Both the position numbers and the translations under genes were made by a program. DNA of 64,000 nt from Hydractinia symbiolongicarpus (taxonomy: Eukaryota > Cnidaria > Hydrozoa > Anthoathecata > Hydractiniidae), in NCBI RefSeq assembly GCF_029227915.1, contig NC_079877.1, positions 20,423,851 through 20,487,850 of the forward strand. The letters run 5' to 3'. Below, piece after piece: positions 1 to 11,269 of the stretch (position 1 is its first letter; every line of letters begins with the position of its first letter). The notes under the pieces were generated by a model. The model did no database searches and was not told the origin of the DNA. It saw only the letters and a program-made list of their open reading frames with translations.

Positions 1-360
1 AACACCTATTAACCTCAATATCTCTGCAACAGTTTGTCAAAAGCACATCATGTTATACATTTTCTTGACCAGCGTTTCAAGATCTATACGATAAAAAAAA
101 TTTTTTTGGGGACTTTTTGGGGACTTTGCTGGCGTCATCAAAATTTTTTAAACCCATATATCTCCTTATGCGTTCGTCGAAAACATATGATCCTTTACAT
201 TATTTTAATCAGCGTTCTAACTTCTAAACATCACAGGCAACGGATAAACTAAATTTTACCAATTTCTTTTTGTATATGCAATGCTTAAAACACCTTAAAC
301 AATCTATTTTTCCGTTGACCTTCTGCCTAAGTGGATTTCTCCACGGGCCTTATCGACTAG
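1..360 (+). repeat. Interspersed repeat with Helitron-like 3' end
   Basis: The stretch contains internal units of the form 'tcaaaagcacatcatg...cattttcttgaccagcgtttcaa.atctata', and the same units recur at 3700-3960. It ends in a short stem (gtggatttctccac, 331-344) followed about 12 nt later by CTAG at 357-360 and then T. That layout (hairpin shortly before CTRR, then T) is the one known for Helitron 3' ends. The 5' end is outside the window. Assignment to Helitrons is an inference from the terminal structure only. Confidence 0.45.
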
Positions 361-607
361 TCTCTATAATAATACGTAGCTTCTGTCTGTCTGTGTGTGA
401 CTTTTGCCAAGTGGATTATATTCATCACAATTTTCTTTGATAAAGTCTATAAAACATCACCTATAAATTTTTCTAACTCAAACAAAAAAGAGCTGCAAGC
501 AAAAAATATTAGATTCCAACTTAGTAATTATAAAAATAGTTACGTGGTTAAACGAAAGTCTAAAATTTTAATGACGATTTATTAGTTTTAAATTAAAATA
601 GACAAGA

Positions 608-1047
608 CAGAAAATGTTTGTCGTAACACCCTCCTCCATTGTAAATATTATATATGTTTAACACAGCAAGGCTTTCCGTCAATACCATTCAGGAAAAATA
701 ATATAAACAGGGTGGGATACGCTTATCGTAACACCCTCCTTTGTTATGAATATAAATATATAATTTTAATGCTTAGAAAGACTTTGAATATTATCAAAAA
801 AACTCTAGTCTGTATAAAGATTTTGTACTTACCTTTAGATTTTCTTATAAGACTGCGCATATAACATTAAAAGAGCACTTTCTTTTTCTAAAAATAATTT
901 TTCGGTTTTCTTATTATTTCAAGTGGGAGGAGAAGAACTTGCTATCAATTTCTAAACAGTGCAAGTATAACTTGCTGTAAAACAACATTAGTACATTCTG
1001 TATAATTTTCAAAACAACACAAGAAAAATTCTTGCTGCATAAATCTT
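608..1047 (+). repeat. Interspersed repeat, copy 1
   Basis: About 400 bp match the stretch 29346-29750 in the same orientation. Shared landmarks in the same order are two 'gtcgtaacaccctcct' segments about 110-140 bp apart, 'taatgct..gaaagactttgaatatt', 'agattttcttataagactgc', 'acattaaaaga.cact', 'gggaggagaa.aacttgct' and 'ttcaaaacaacacaag'. No coding capacity is seen and the family is not recognised. Confidence 0.6.
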
Positions 1048-1084
1048 AAAAACAAGCAAGTGACCTTGAAAATAAATAATTTAC

Positions 1085-3455
1085 AACTTATTCGTTGTCA
1101 GAAAAAAAATGTTGTCATCGTGCAAACAATCACTTGAACTATCATTACTCGAATTATCAAGTCCGTTTCACTCTCATCGCTTTAGAAGATTGTATTGTAC
1201 AAGGAATTGCATTCAATAAATTTCGGTTAATCTTTGATAGTATCTCTACACAAAAGCTCAAGCCGGTGATTCACACAGTGGATCACTACAAGCCAAGGAC
1301 ACTTCTCAGCCATCATTGTTAATGCACCATGGTAGATTACCCAAATTCACATTTGCTCCATCTGCCGTCGCTGATACGAGCTTCGTCTGATAATCGGCTA
1401 ATCGCACGTTTTTGTTTTAAAATACACTGTCTAAACCCGCTTTCAGACTTTCAGCATCTCAGCCACCGAAATCTGCCATCTCGAGAAGAAAGACCACGTA
1501 ATACGCAGGAAGCCCTTCTTTTGCAGTACATAATTGGCAGTAACTCAATTTTTTTTCAGACTTGCAAGCATTGGGTACATAAGAAGTGTAGTAGTATTAG
1601 TAGAAGGTTAAGAGCTGACATTCAGTTTGTATGCAAGCGTTGCAAAGGTGAGATTATAGAGAATGAAGTATTTCCAGCTTTAATGATGTACAACAGTGGC
1701 TCGTTAGAGATAGTTGAGAACCTATATTACTTAGGTGATATGTTGGGCAGTGAAGGGGGTGTTGGAAGAAGTGTTACTTGCAGGATAGGTTCTGCTTGGA
1801 AAAAGTTCAGAGAGTTACTTCCTTTGTTGACTAGCAGAGTCCTGTCAATTGAGGTAAAAGGTAGGTTGTATGAGGCCTGTGTAAGAAGTTTTATGTTGTG
1901 CGGTAGTGAGACATGGGCAATGAAGCAGGAAGATCTTGATCGTTTAGAAAGGAATGATATGAAAATGGTTAGGTGGATGTGTAACGCCAGTCTGAGAGAC
2001 CGAAAGAGTTCAGATGAGCTAAGAAGCAGGCTAAGTCTCTGTAGAATTAAAGATGTTATCCAGATAAGAAGATTGAATTGGCTGGGGCACTTGGAAAGAA
2101 TGGAGGAGGATAATTGGGTAAGAAAGTGTAGAGACTTGATAGTTCCTGGGTCAAAGCCCAGAGGCAGACTGAGAAAGACTTGGCAGGAGGTTATAAGGAC
2201 AGACTTGATACAGAGGAAGTTGAGTTTAGATCTAACACAGTCTAGATCATATTGGAAGAGGGTCATTAATATACCCCGTCCAACCCATGCTAGCATGGAA
2301 AACGGACGTTAAGCCGAGAATAATGATGATGATGATGATACCAGTACCAGCTCTTTCTCATTTCCAGTTTTACTGGCTTGAGAACCATCAGATAGGACAG
2401 CAATAACAGCCGCCACCTTTTCACGGATCACGTCAGCAATAGTATGGATGAATTTGCGTGCTGAAAATACACAAAATGATATATGATAGTAATACTAGTA
2501 ATATTAGATAGAAATACTGTTTCCTGTGTTTTGTGATTCTTTTCGTAGATTGGACAATTTGGAAATGCAAGAGTTAAAGAAATCACAACCTCGATACCAC
2601 GGCTATCCATTCCTCTTTCATCAGATAGGAAAACGAATAAATTTTGCATTCTATATTACGGGACCCTGGGCCTTGCACTAAATGAACACCATTTTCTCTT
2701 TGACATTTCACAAGAACGCTGAAATGTTTATGGGGCATTGATGGGGTTGATGTTAAGTTCCACGTAGTGCGTAGAAGCTTTTTATAACAATCACGTGCTG
2801 AGGTATTAATTGAACTTTCAAAAGTTAATTTCCGTTTTGTTCCTTATCCAGTTTGTTCTCCTGAAGTGCCACCATTCTCTTCTTTTTTTAAATCCATGGC
2901 CAATTTGTGAAGCTCTCCAGCAAGTGATGATTAACCTTGAAAGTACACGAAGTGATAAAAAAATCAGAAAAGTCCACTCAAACGACATTACGAAACATTA
3001 AAACAACATCACGCTGAGGGTGATCATGTACTTACATTATGCTTGGTACCTACATTTGTTTTTTCTGTAAACGCCCGTCCAGCCTTTACAGCAGCACCTT
3101 TTAATCCCTTTGAAATTTTCTCCTTATGTTTTGCGCACAGTTTACACCAAATCTCAATTACACACGTTCTACCAGATACTTCACTTGTTTTACACCCTTT
3201 CACCTTATTGTGGCCCCAACGTAAACATTTTGAAAGATCTTTCGTTACTCCGTTATTATCTTGCTGCTTGAGTTTGTCGAAAGCAAATGTTGTTAGCAAC
3301 TTCACTTCACAATTTCGAATACTGAATTTCGAACATCGAACATCAACCATACGTCGAGGTGGAAAAAGTATTGAATTAAAAACCAATGTAACACCTGCTC
3401 TAAATAGCAAGGTACCTGTTTTTTTTGCTTTGCCACACAAATTCCAATCCAATTA
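1085..3455 (-). pseudogene. hAT-derived gene remnant (KIAA1586/C17orf113-like), split by a LINE
   Basis: Minus-strand reading gives four blocks in order. Block 3452-3036 has a Cys-rich segment around IWCKLCAKHKEKI and ends at a plausible GTAAGT donor. Block about 2940-2560 includes GELHKLAMDLKKEENGG and, after a stop, SMPHKHFSVLVKCQRENGV. Block 2460-2341 includes FIHTIADVIREKVAAV and LSDGSQASKTGNEKELVL. Block about 1528-1095 includes EGLPAYYVV, LLEMADFGG, VSATADGANVNLG and the CVNHRLEL-type segment. This order is typical of hAT-transposase-derived proteins of the KIAA1586/C17orf113 kind (from memory of the family). Several in-frame stops and frame changes occur, and an RTE-like LINE tail (1530-2340) sits between the last two blocks. 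I infer a dead, once multi-exon, transposase-derived gene. Confidence 0.6.
1530..2340 (+). mobile_element. RTE-like LINE, 5'-truncated copy A
   Basis: The sequence closely matches 26537-27343 of the nearly full copy in this window. It encodes the end of the Cys-rich finger (CQTCKHWVHKKC-like), the region with GSLEIVENLYYLGDMLGSE, the segment GSETWAMKQEDLDRLERND and the C-terminus ending NIPRPTHASMENGR at 2312, then a (GAT)n tail to about 2340. Unlike the nearly full copy it keeps the Glu codon in GSETW, where that copy has a stop. It lies inside the hAT-derived pseudogene. 'cagtac' occurs on both sides (about 1522-1527 and 2342-2347) and may be a short target duplication or native sequence. 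Confidence 0.85.
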
Positions 3456-3619
3456 TTCACATTAATCATTCATGTCAATTGAGGAATAAAAGTAAACTTA
3501 GACAAAAATAGAAAATTAAAAAAATAGACAAATTAAATCATGCTTCCCTACGTATATTATTCCCCTACACCTTCATTGAACAGAATATTATTTATTTTGG
3601 TGTGCAATTAGCACACGCC

Positions 3620-4088
3620 TGAGGCATTTAGTGTTTTTTTTTTGGCGTACGAAGATCGCATGGGAACATTTAAACATGGCGTGTGTGGGCTCGTGCGCGT
3701 GCGATCGCACGCCATTCCTGATGAGGCCTGGAACCGTTTGTCAAAGATACATGATCCTTTACATTTTCTTGATCAGCATTTCAACATCTATACCATGAAG
3801 GCAACAGGTATAAAAGTTTCTAAAAAATTTTTTGTGTTTTGGCAGGTCTCTTTGCTGACGTCAGCAAATAGTTTAAACCCTTATATCTCATTAACCATTC
3901 ATCAAAAGCACATGATCAGATACATTTTCTTGATCAGCACTTTAAGCTCTACACAATAGAGGCAACGTTAAAACAAGGTTCTAAATTTTTTTTTGTGTAT
4001 AGGTTGCTGACGTCATGAAAATTCAACTGACGCCTCTTTTTGTTTTCAACCTGCCTCAGTGGATTTCTCCCTGGGCCTTATTGACTAG
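3620..4088 (+). repeat. Interspersed repeat with Helitron-like 3' end, second copy
   Basis: Same family as the repeat at the window start. Two internal units carry 'catgatc.tttacattttcttgatcagca' followed by 'ctata.cat.gaaggcaac'. The 3' part has 'gtggatttctccctgggccttattga' and then CTAG at 4085-4088 followed by T. The stem is weaker than in the other copies. No coding capacity. Confidence 0.45.
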
Positions 4089-4109
4089 TACTTAATAATG
4101 TAATACATC

Positions 4110-5515
4110 ACTTTGTCTTAGTGAAAAAAATCTGGACAAGCAACTCCCTGATCATTTTCCATCCTTTTGCTCTTATATAAATGAGAGATTTTCAAGAAAA
4201 AGGTTTTGAGTTAAAACTTTTAAATTGTCACGTATAGGTTTTAAAAAACGAATATACCAGATAGATAGAGAAAAAAATCATTTAGTCAGTAGAAAATATT
4301 TATGCTTAATCACGAAAATCAACTAGTATTTCAATTGGGAATTGACCATCTAATGAACAAAATAAAGGTTAGCTAAAACACTGTAAGTAATTCAGGGTTA
4401 AAGGCTTGTGGAATTTAATTGAAACACCTTAAAAACAACCCAATATTTCAAAAACGTTGAAAAAAGATGCACAAATAGAGGTATATTCCCTGCAAAAATT
4501 ACAACCATAAGCATGTATTTCTTCAACAAAATGCTGATTTGGAAAGATCATACTTCTCTGATCCAGAGATTTAGAAATACAGGAGTACAGACAGAAAAAC
4601 AATATAAAACAAACAGACTAACATTAAGAACAGCATATTGGCTTAAATATCTCATGTAAAAAAGATTGAAACCACTATTACTATTTGTACTGATCTGATA
4701 ACTGTACCCAACATTGTTGCCATCAAGTAAAAAAAAAAAAATCCATAAAAAATAAAGTTATTTTCAGGTACTAAACTACTCATTTGAGGCATATTCATCA
4801 AACATGTTTCTAGAGATGCACAGTGTAAAGTTTTGTTTTTGTCAGCTCTAGTTCTTGAAGCCTGATGATTCTCACTATGACTGAAGGAATTAGAAATTAC
4901 GCAAAGCTTTAATGTCACTCCATTTTAGCTACATGATTGTACTATGCAACTTTTCCTTACAAAATCACTGAAGGTGCCATATTTAAATATAAAGTAGTAA
5001 AAACATGATTGTATTAGGGGGGTTGCCATATTTCGCAAAATATTTTAATCTGCAATCTCAGAAAACAAGTACATCTACAAAGTGAACAAGCGTTTTGGAC
5101 CATCCACTTTAGTATAAATAAAACATCTAATCATCTTTCTATAAAAAAACCCAATTTCAAGCAATATTAAGCAGTACAGATAACTTCTAAAACATGGAGA
5201 AACTTGTAAAAACAAAATTGATGAATTGACAGGAATCACCCTGAAAACATTATTCAGGTATAAAATATGGGTTAAGCCATAGAAATTTTCAGAAACTTTA
5301 GGTTGAAGTTAAGGGACATCCATGCTGAACACAAAATGTATGGTCTTTATAAAAAAAGTGTGTACGCGTGACCTGGTAATAGAACAACTTCTTGTTTCTT
5401 TTGACCAATCTTTCACAAAATTATTTTAAACACAAACTGCACCAACAAGTTTAGAATTTACTAAAATAAGTTACACATACAAAAATTGGTACATTTAAAA
5501 GTTGATAAAAAATAC
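4110..5515. other. No recognisable gene
   Basis: AT-rich sequence with short open frames only. The next DCAF8-like exon, expected downstream of the exon at 5516-5841 on the minus strand, was not found here. Confidence 0.5.
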
Positions 5516-5841
5516 CTGAAAAACATTGCTGGTATGACCACTGTCAAATGTCATTTTTGGTTCTTTCGTGTACTTCAACCAATCCCATATTGCCACCTGA
5601 AGATCATCGCTTCCAGATGCTATCAAATCTCCTGTGGAATTGAAATTAACAGCATTGACACAACCAACATGAAAATCCAAGCTATCAGTTTGGGTTAACC
5701 TTTCAACAATTGATTTGGAAGCATTGGCTAAGTTTTGGAATTGACTTCTCTGTCCCACACCAATCATTCGATAGTTAAATGCATTAACTGAGTTCCATTC
5801 ATATGGATACTTGTTAAATGCCCTCATTTCATTCAAATATT
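5516..5841 (-). CDS. DCAF8-like WD40 protein, single internal exon
   Basis: One minus-strand exon is bounded by a plausible acceptor (aaattcag, just above 5841) and a GTATTT donor just below 5516. It encodes about 108 residues beginning near NEMRAFNKYP. The segment TDSLDFHVGCVNAVNFNSTG, then LIASGSDDLQVAIWDW and DSGHTSNVFQ, is a first WD40 blade of the type found in DCAF8 (WDR42A), a substrate receptor of CUL4-DDB1 ubiquitin ligases. The neighbouring exons are not recognisable in the window on either side, so the gene either has very large introns or is a fragment. No stop or frameshift lies within the exon. Assignment rests on motif resemblance. Confidence 0.65.
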
Positions 5842-8800
5842 CTGAATTTTTAAATCAGTGATTAAAATGTAAAAACATTTTAAAACTAGTTTACCCTAAA
5901 AATAATACGAAAATAATTTTCAAATAATTTTTGTGCAATTACCAATATACATTTTCAATGTCATTAAAAGGGTACGAGTGCCAGGCCATCAATAAGGGGG
6001 AGCGATTGCTTACACGCACGCAAAGACTCGGCTAATTCTGAGAAATGGGATTATAGCTTAGTTCCACAAAAAGTTAAAAGCGATTTTGTTATTTGAACTT
6101 AGTACTGTAAATTTGTTGTTCTAATAATTCGCTTTTTCATTTAGATTAATATGGAACATATTATAGTTTCAAAATTTAAATTTTTTTTAAATGAAACAAT
6201 GCCAACGATATATTGCCTGTTCTGCTTGTAAGTGCAATTAATGCAGACTTGTTTTATCTGTGTCCCATTGTCATTCACCTTTGCACTAGTGAAAAATAAA
6301 AAAAAGTAAAAGATATAAAGAATCTTTGACAATATCAGAATATTATTTTAAGTAATAACTTTCATGATCAATAAATAAAATCAATAAATTATTAGATGTT
6401 CAATTTGCGATAACTTAATTTATATACATAAAATTATTGTCTGTTCCACAAGTAGCCACAAAGTTTAATTAATGACTAGACCTAAACTTTTTGATATCTG
6501 GGTTGAAATTCCCAGCCATGAACATTGCATGTCACCCTCGCCAAAACAGCAACCCCTGCGCAATGTATAGGAACAAAGGAATTTTGTTACTTTACATTTT
6601 TGACTTTTTTTGTAATTCTTATAATTCAGGATCGATTGTGCAAACAAAATTATTGAAGTGTTAAAATGTGAAATAGAAAAACTAACTCTTATTACTTTTA
6701 TGGCACAGTAATCAATGCAGTCCCTTAAAGGTTTGCGTAAATAGTGTTTCAAAGTGATGAACATTGAATATTAAATTATGTAGCTGTCCAAACAACTGCA
6801 TAATTTACTTAGATTTTTATGTAAAATTTTCTTTATTATCTCTTGCAAATTTGGATCAGAAGATAAAGCTTACCTCCCACTTTAAAACAACTTAATCTCA
6901 AAACACTCATATAATATTAGTATTTAAAGGGAACCTGAGGGTTAAAATGATGTTTGACTTAATAGAGCTTAAAAAGTTGGTTAACAAGTCTTAAACAAGT
7001 TAAAAAGCTCTTTTCGCTATAAGATATTAGCATTTATAAAGCATTTTAGATTTAATTATGCTGTATAAATTATGATTATCAATGCATAGATATTATAGAT
7101 GTGAATTGATTAACATAATTTTGTTGCCAAAATGACACTCGTTTGGTCGTCCCATGCCTCTTAATTTTCTCAAATAGCCCAATAACTGAGGATCTGTCTC
7201 TTGGTATATGCAATAAATCTTTTTGGTTATGCTTGTATAGGCCCTAGTATATGTCTACTCATTTGATTACAAACCGACATGCAGATCCCAAGTTAAGGGG
7301 CCATCAGCAAAAAATTAAAAGGAAACAAGTGTCATTTTAGGTTGCGATGGTCAGGATGGTTCGTGATGTTCCTGTTGGTTCACGATGTTCACAATACATT
7401 GTAATGATTATTTAACTAAAATTAAAATTTTTTTTAAATCATAATGTTTGTAATTATTTAGAGCATTAAAAGGATACGGTAAGACCCTTTTGACACATGT
7501 TCAGTATATTCAAAATATCTCGCTAACATGTCCCTTTTTTAAAAACATTTTTATATATTTTAAAACATTGATAAATTCTTGAAAAAAAACTGGAGTGGAG
7601 ACCCCCCCCAACAAACCTTTTTTTGTTTAAAAATACCTTGTTGTACTGCTCTTATTCAGCTTTGCAATGTCTTACTGCATCTTTTCAAAAAAATTATTCG
7701 TTCTCAAGTTATAATGCATCATACTATATAAATCCAAGAATTTACCTTGTTTGATGAGTCATTCATCGATAACTCGATAATTATTCAAATTTCGAAAAAA
7801 AAGAAGCAAAAATTTGTAGCCAGACGTGTAATTGTTTTGCTAGTTTTCAACGAAATGTAGGGGAGTTACCAACGCAAACAGGCAATGTATCGGCCGAATT
7901 TCTTGTTTCAAGAAAAAAAGACTGAAACATTTCTTCTGGAACCTGTGCAAAAGTGTGGCATTGAAATTTTAACCTTGTTAATAATTAATGACTCAAAATA
8001 TTTTTGGTATAAAATTAAAGTAGTAAGTTAAAAAATTTTATTGATAAATGTGAAACAAGGCTTCTAAATGTACAAATAAAAATGATGATAATAGAAAAAT
8101 AAATATTAAAAATCAGCATGTAAAAGAAAAAGAGATGAAAATGTGGAGAGAAAATCTCAGAATACGAATAATGGTACGAGGGTGGTTATGGTTAAGCAGA
8201 TGAAAAAATTAGGATAATCGATTTATTAAGTATGGAGTACGGGCACGTGAAAAAAATCAAAGGCTGGGTTTTAATTGAAAAGCATTTGTTTAACAGATAC
8301 GATGGAGATTTGTTCGCAAATGATTTGGAAAGAGGTGTACATATACGGAAGCAACAAAATAAAAAGCCAGCAGAAATACAATATATTCACTCTACAACAT
8401 GGGTCGTTTTTAGTTAAATAGATTTAGCATGATGGGAACCTGGAACCAAAACTTATGTTATAAAAATTCTACACCTTTCTTTAGAAAAAAAGGTTTTGGA
8501 CCTGATAACAACTATCATCCAGAATATTCTTTTCCTTCCTGTGTATTAGACTATATCCCGGCTATAGTCCCTGGAAATGTAAAGGAGGAATTTCAAGAGG
8601 TGGGTTTCATTATGTTAAAGCTTGGACACGTAAATATAAAAATATAAAAAATACTTTCTTTTTTCTTTCAGGGTGCCTACTTAGTAACACTGGAAGAGTT
8701 TTGTTTGTGACAGCTCATCCATTTAGGCCTTGATATTCCACAGATAGAATAAATTATCAACAATCAAATATTTTATACAGAGACGTAATAAATTATGCTT

Positions 8801-10105
8801 CTTAACAGTATAACTTTACAGTATTTAAAAAAATGCTGAATAATTTATAGCTTGTTAATAAGTGTGGATGGTGAATTATATTTTTAATACTTTAAAGTCT
8901 TTAATTTTAATACAGATCATGGGTATATAAAAGAAAATTAAATTCGTGACGCATATTTGGGGCAAGATAAAAGATAATGTTATAAAGAAATACATTTTCC
9001 CTATTTTATCCCACCAAAATAACACTTTTATAATATATTTTTTCTAAAACTTACTGGGAACTTAGCATAGAAGTCTGTGAAAAAAAAATTGAAAAATTTT
9101 AACTTTAAGGGTCTATCGTATTCTTAAAAAATGTTTAATTTTTTTAATTTGTTGCACTTAACTTCTAGAGCGCAAACCTTGTTGTTGATTTTTAAAATGG
9201 CAAATATGCATGTTTCTTAACGGAAATTATTAATTATTTCGTGTTAGGGACAAGTGGGGGAGAGATTAAACTCATGAACCTAAAACATGAGAACTGAGCG
9301 TCTGAACTAGTGACCCTCTCAGTTTTTACTTCCTTGTCTTCGACAGCTGGAAAAAAAATTATACAAAGATAAAGCTTCTGCATATGTGTCTGCAGAATTT
9401 TCAAGACATCCACAGCATTGTTTTCGCTTTCCATGAACCCCTTTTCAATGGTTTTTTAACTATATATGGTGATGGTTTCGCTTTCTACAATCCAGTTTTG
9501 ATGATTGTGGAAGAGCGTTCACTTCCAGTGCAGGAGGTCTTGGGTTCAAACCTCGGCCAAGTCATGCCAGAGACTATAAAAGTGTGAATCTGAAGAGGCT
9601 ATCCTGGGTAAGCGATATTAATACCAATAAACAACTTTCATAACAATAACATGGCCGTTAAAATAGTTTTGTTCTGTTCTGCAAACGGGGACAGACTGTT
9701 TGTAAGCAGGTCAGTGAAGCAAAACTTGTCTGTAAGCCATACATGCTGTTTGTACACAGGACAAAACTACAACATCCTCTTCAAACCTGTTATAGAAAAA
9801 AAAAGAAATTTCTTAATAAAACATTCACAGAATTATACACCCTTTTTTGACTTTAGAATTTTGAATTAGAATTTTGGCATTTCATTATTTTTTGTTTGTG
9901 TGTGAATAATAATCAAGTTGAAAAACATAAATACAGAAGATAAATATAAAGAGCTTTTAAAAATATTGATAACAAGGTAAACCCGAATATTTAACATGAA
10001 CAGCTAAAAGAATCTTTAAAAATGGTACTTTTTCTTTGCTGTATTTTTAATGCTACTTTGAAATATTAACTTACTTCTCAAGTTACTTTGAAAAGAATTA
10101 GCATT
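5842..10105. other. No supported gene
   Basis: AT-rich sequence. Open frames at 8232-8417 and 8429-8600 are followed by GT/AG-like dinucleotides (gaatttcaagag|gtgggt at about 8602; ctttcag before 8671), but the peptides match no family I recognise. A possible SINE head lies at 9470-9585. Confidence 0.4.
9470..9585 (+). repeat. Possible tRNA-derived SINE head
   Basis: The segment 'ggaagagcgttcacttcc' is followed about 20 nt later by 'gggttcaaacctcggcc', which resembles an A box and a B box (GGTTCRANYCC) of a tRNA-type RNA polymerase III promoter. No cloverleaf could be drawn convincingly, so this is more likely a decayed SINE than a tRNA gene. Confidence 0.3.
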
Positions 10106-10106
10106 T

Positions 10107-10243
10107 CAGTCGGGAGAAGAGTGTGTTTCCCAGCATAGGTTGCTGGTTTGTGATATTATCTTGAAGAGTGTTAAAGAAGCCAAGGGAAAGTACAGACCCC
10201 GTCGAAAAGTCTGGAAGCTGAAGGAAGAGATTGTAGCAAGACA
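10107..10243 (+). mobile_element. RTE-like LINE, internal fragment
   Basis: The stretch 'ggagaagagtgtgtttcccagcat...gaagagattgtagcaagac' matches 24962-25091 of the nearly full LINE, in the link between endonuclease and reverse transcriptase. Neither the 5' end nor the 3' GAT tail is present, so the fragment is truncated on both sides. Its right edge coincides with the truncated 3' end of another LINE on the minus strand. Confidence 0.8.
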
Positions 10244-11265
10244 AGACTGGATGTGTTGTGGTGTTATCAGATAGGCCCCAGAGTTAACATCCGTATTTGA
10301 GGTATGAATCAAAAAGAAAGTGATAGATACCAACAAGTACTTTTTGAGGAACATAGAGCCTCAATTTAGATAAAATACCATTAGCACGACTAACTTAGGA
10401 GTTAAAAAAGAAACATGAGGTTTCCAGGTTAGGCCACCCTCCAAAATATAATTGGTTAGTGTCACCGACCGACCCACTTGAAAGGCAAAAGTCGAGTCGG
10501 GGAGTTGGTAAATTTGTAAACAATAAACCAAACAATCCACAAACAATCTTCGACACACAACAAAATCCACCATTCACCTTTTAAACGATCCTCCGAATTA
10601 CGGTTGTTACGTCCGAATGTTATTTCGATAGGGGACTGCACTGCGCTACTCAATGCTATATTTTTCTGCTTCGCATTTATACGGCAATACGAGCGAAAAC
10701 CATGGGAACGACATTGATTGACAAAAACCGAACTTGAAACAGAGGCTAAAAATACAGCTGCCGTACATATAAAACGAATAACAAAATATGGCTGCGAAAT
10801 ATAGTATCTATTATCCCACCGACCTACTCACTTTTGTAATTAGTAATGACGCTAACCAAACATATTTTTGACGGTGGCCTTAAGTGAGAATCAAGATACA
10901 CGCCCAAAAAACTAACCTAAGAGCTTGGAAAGATTTTAGAACCACAGTTTTTAGAAAAGGTGAGAATTCAAGGATTTTCCGCTGATGTCGAAAGATTAAG
11001 AACTTGGTTTTACTTGCATCAGCAAATTGAAAAGTTTCACTAAACTTAATAATGGAATGAAGATCACTGATGTAAATTAGAAAGAGAAGAGGGCCTAGAA
11101 CCGAACCTTGAGGTACACCATGTTTGATGGCTTTCACAAGAGACTTAACATAAGAGATGGTAACAAATTGTGTTTTCCTAGATAAATAAGATCTAAACCA
11201 ATTTAATGCAACTCCTCTGATTCCAAAGTGATGTAATTTTGAAATAAGGATAGTGTGGTCAACAA
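10244..11265 (-). mobile_element. Jockey/CR1-like LINE reverse-transcriptase fragment with nested MITE
   Basis: Minus-strand reading from 11265 gives VDHTILISKLHHFGIRG, then VALNWFRSYL, then HGVPQGSVLGPLLFL (RT motif B). Next comes ISDLHSIIKFSETFQFADA, where the expected catalytic F/YADD is cut short, and the text jumps directly to SKTKFLIF. I infer an internal deletion of about 30 codons after FAD. After VYLDSHL the reading is interrupted by a 448-bp MITE (10432-10879) and resumes exactly as TWKPHVSFLTPKLV at 10429. The 3' part runs to about 10244. The copy is dead. Confidence 0.75.
10429..10882. mobile_element. PIF/Harbinger-like MITE with TTA target duplication
   Basis: The element proper is 10432-10879 (448 bp). 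Its left end reads GGCCACCCTCCAAAATAT. The reverse complement of the right end reads GGCCACCGTCAAAAATAT, and both continue into TTGGTTAG.GTC, giving imperfect terminal inverted repeats of about 30 bp. It is flanked by the trinucleotide TTA on both sides (10429-10431 and 10880-10882). Removing the element plus one TTA restores the LINE reading across DSH-L-TWKPH. A 3-bp TTA/TAA duplication is the known signature of the PIF/Harbinger superfamily. No transposase is encoded. Confidence 0.75.
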
Positions 11266-11269
11266 AATA

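Noticed and set aside
3043-3465. Plus-strand open frame of 140 codons
   Set aside because: Antisense of the hAT-derived block, whose Cys-rich peptide is the recognisable one.
5486-5698. Plus-strand open frame over the DCAF8-like exon
   Set aside because: Antisense of a clear WD40 exon with splice sites.
9470-9585. Functional tRNA gene
   Set aside because: B-box-like motif present but no acceptor stem or anticodon arm could be drawn; kept only as a possible SINE head.
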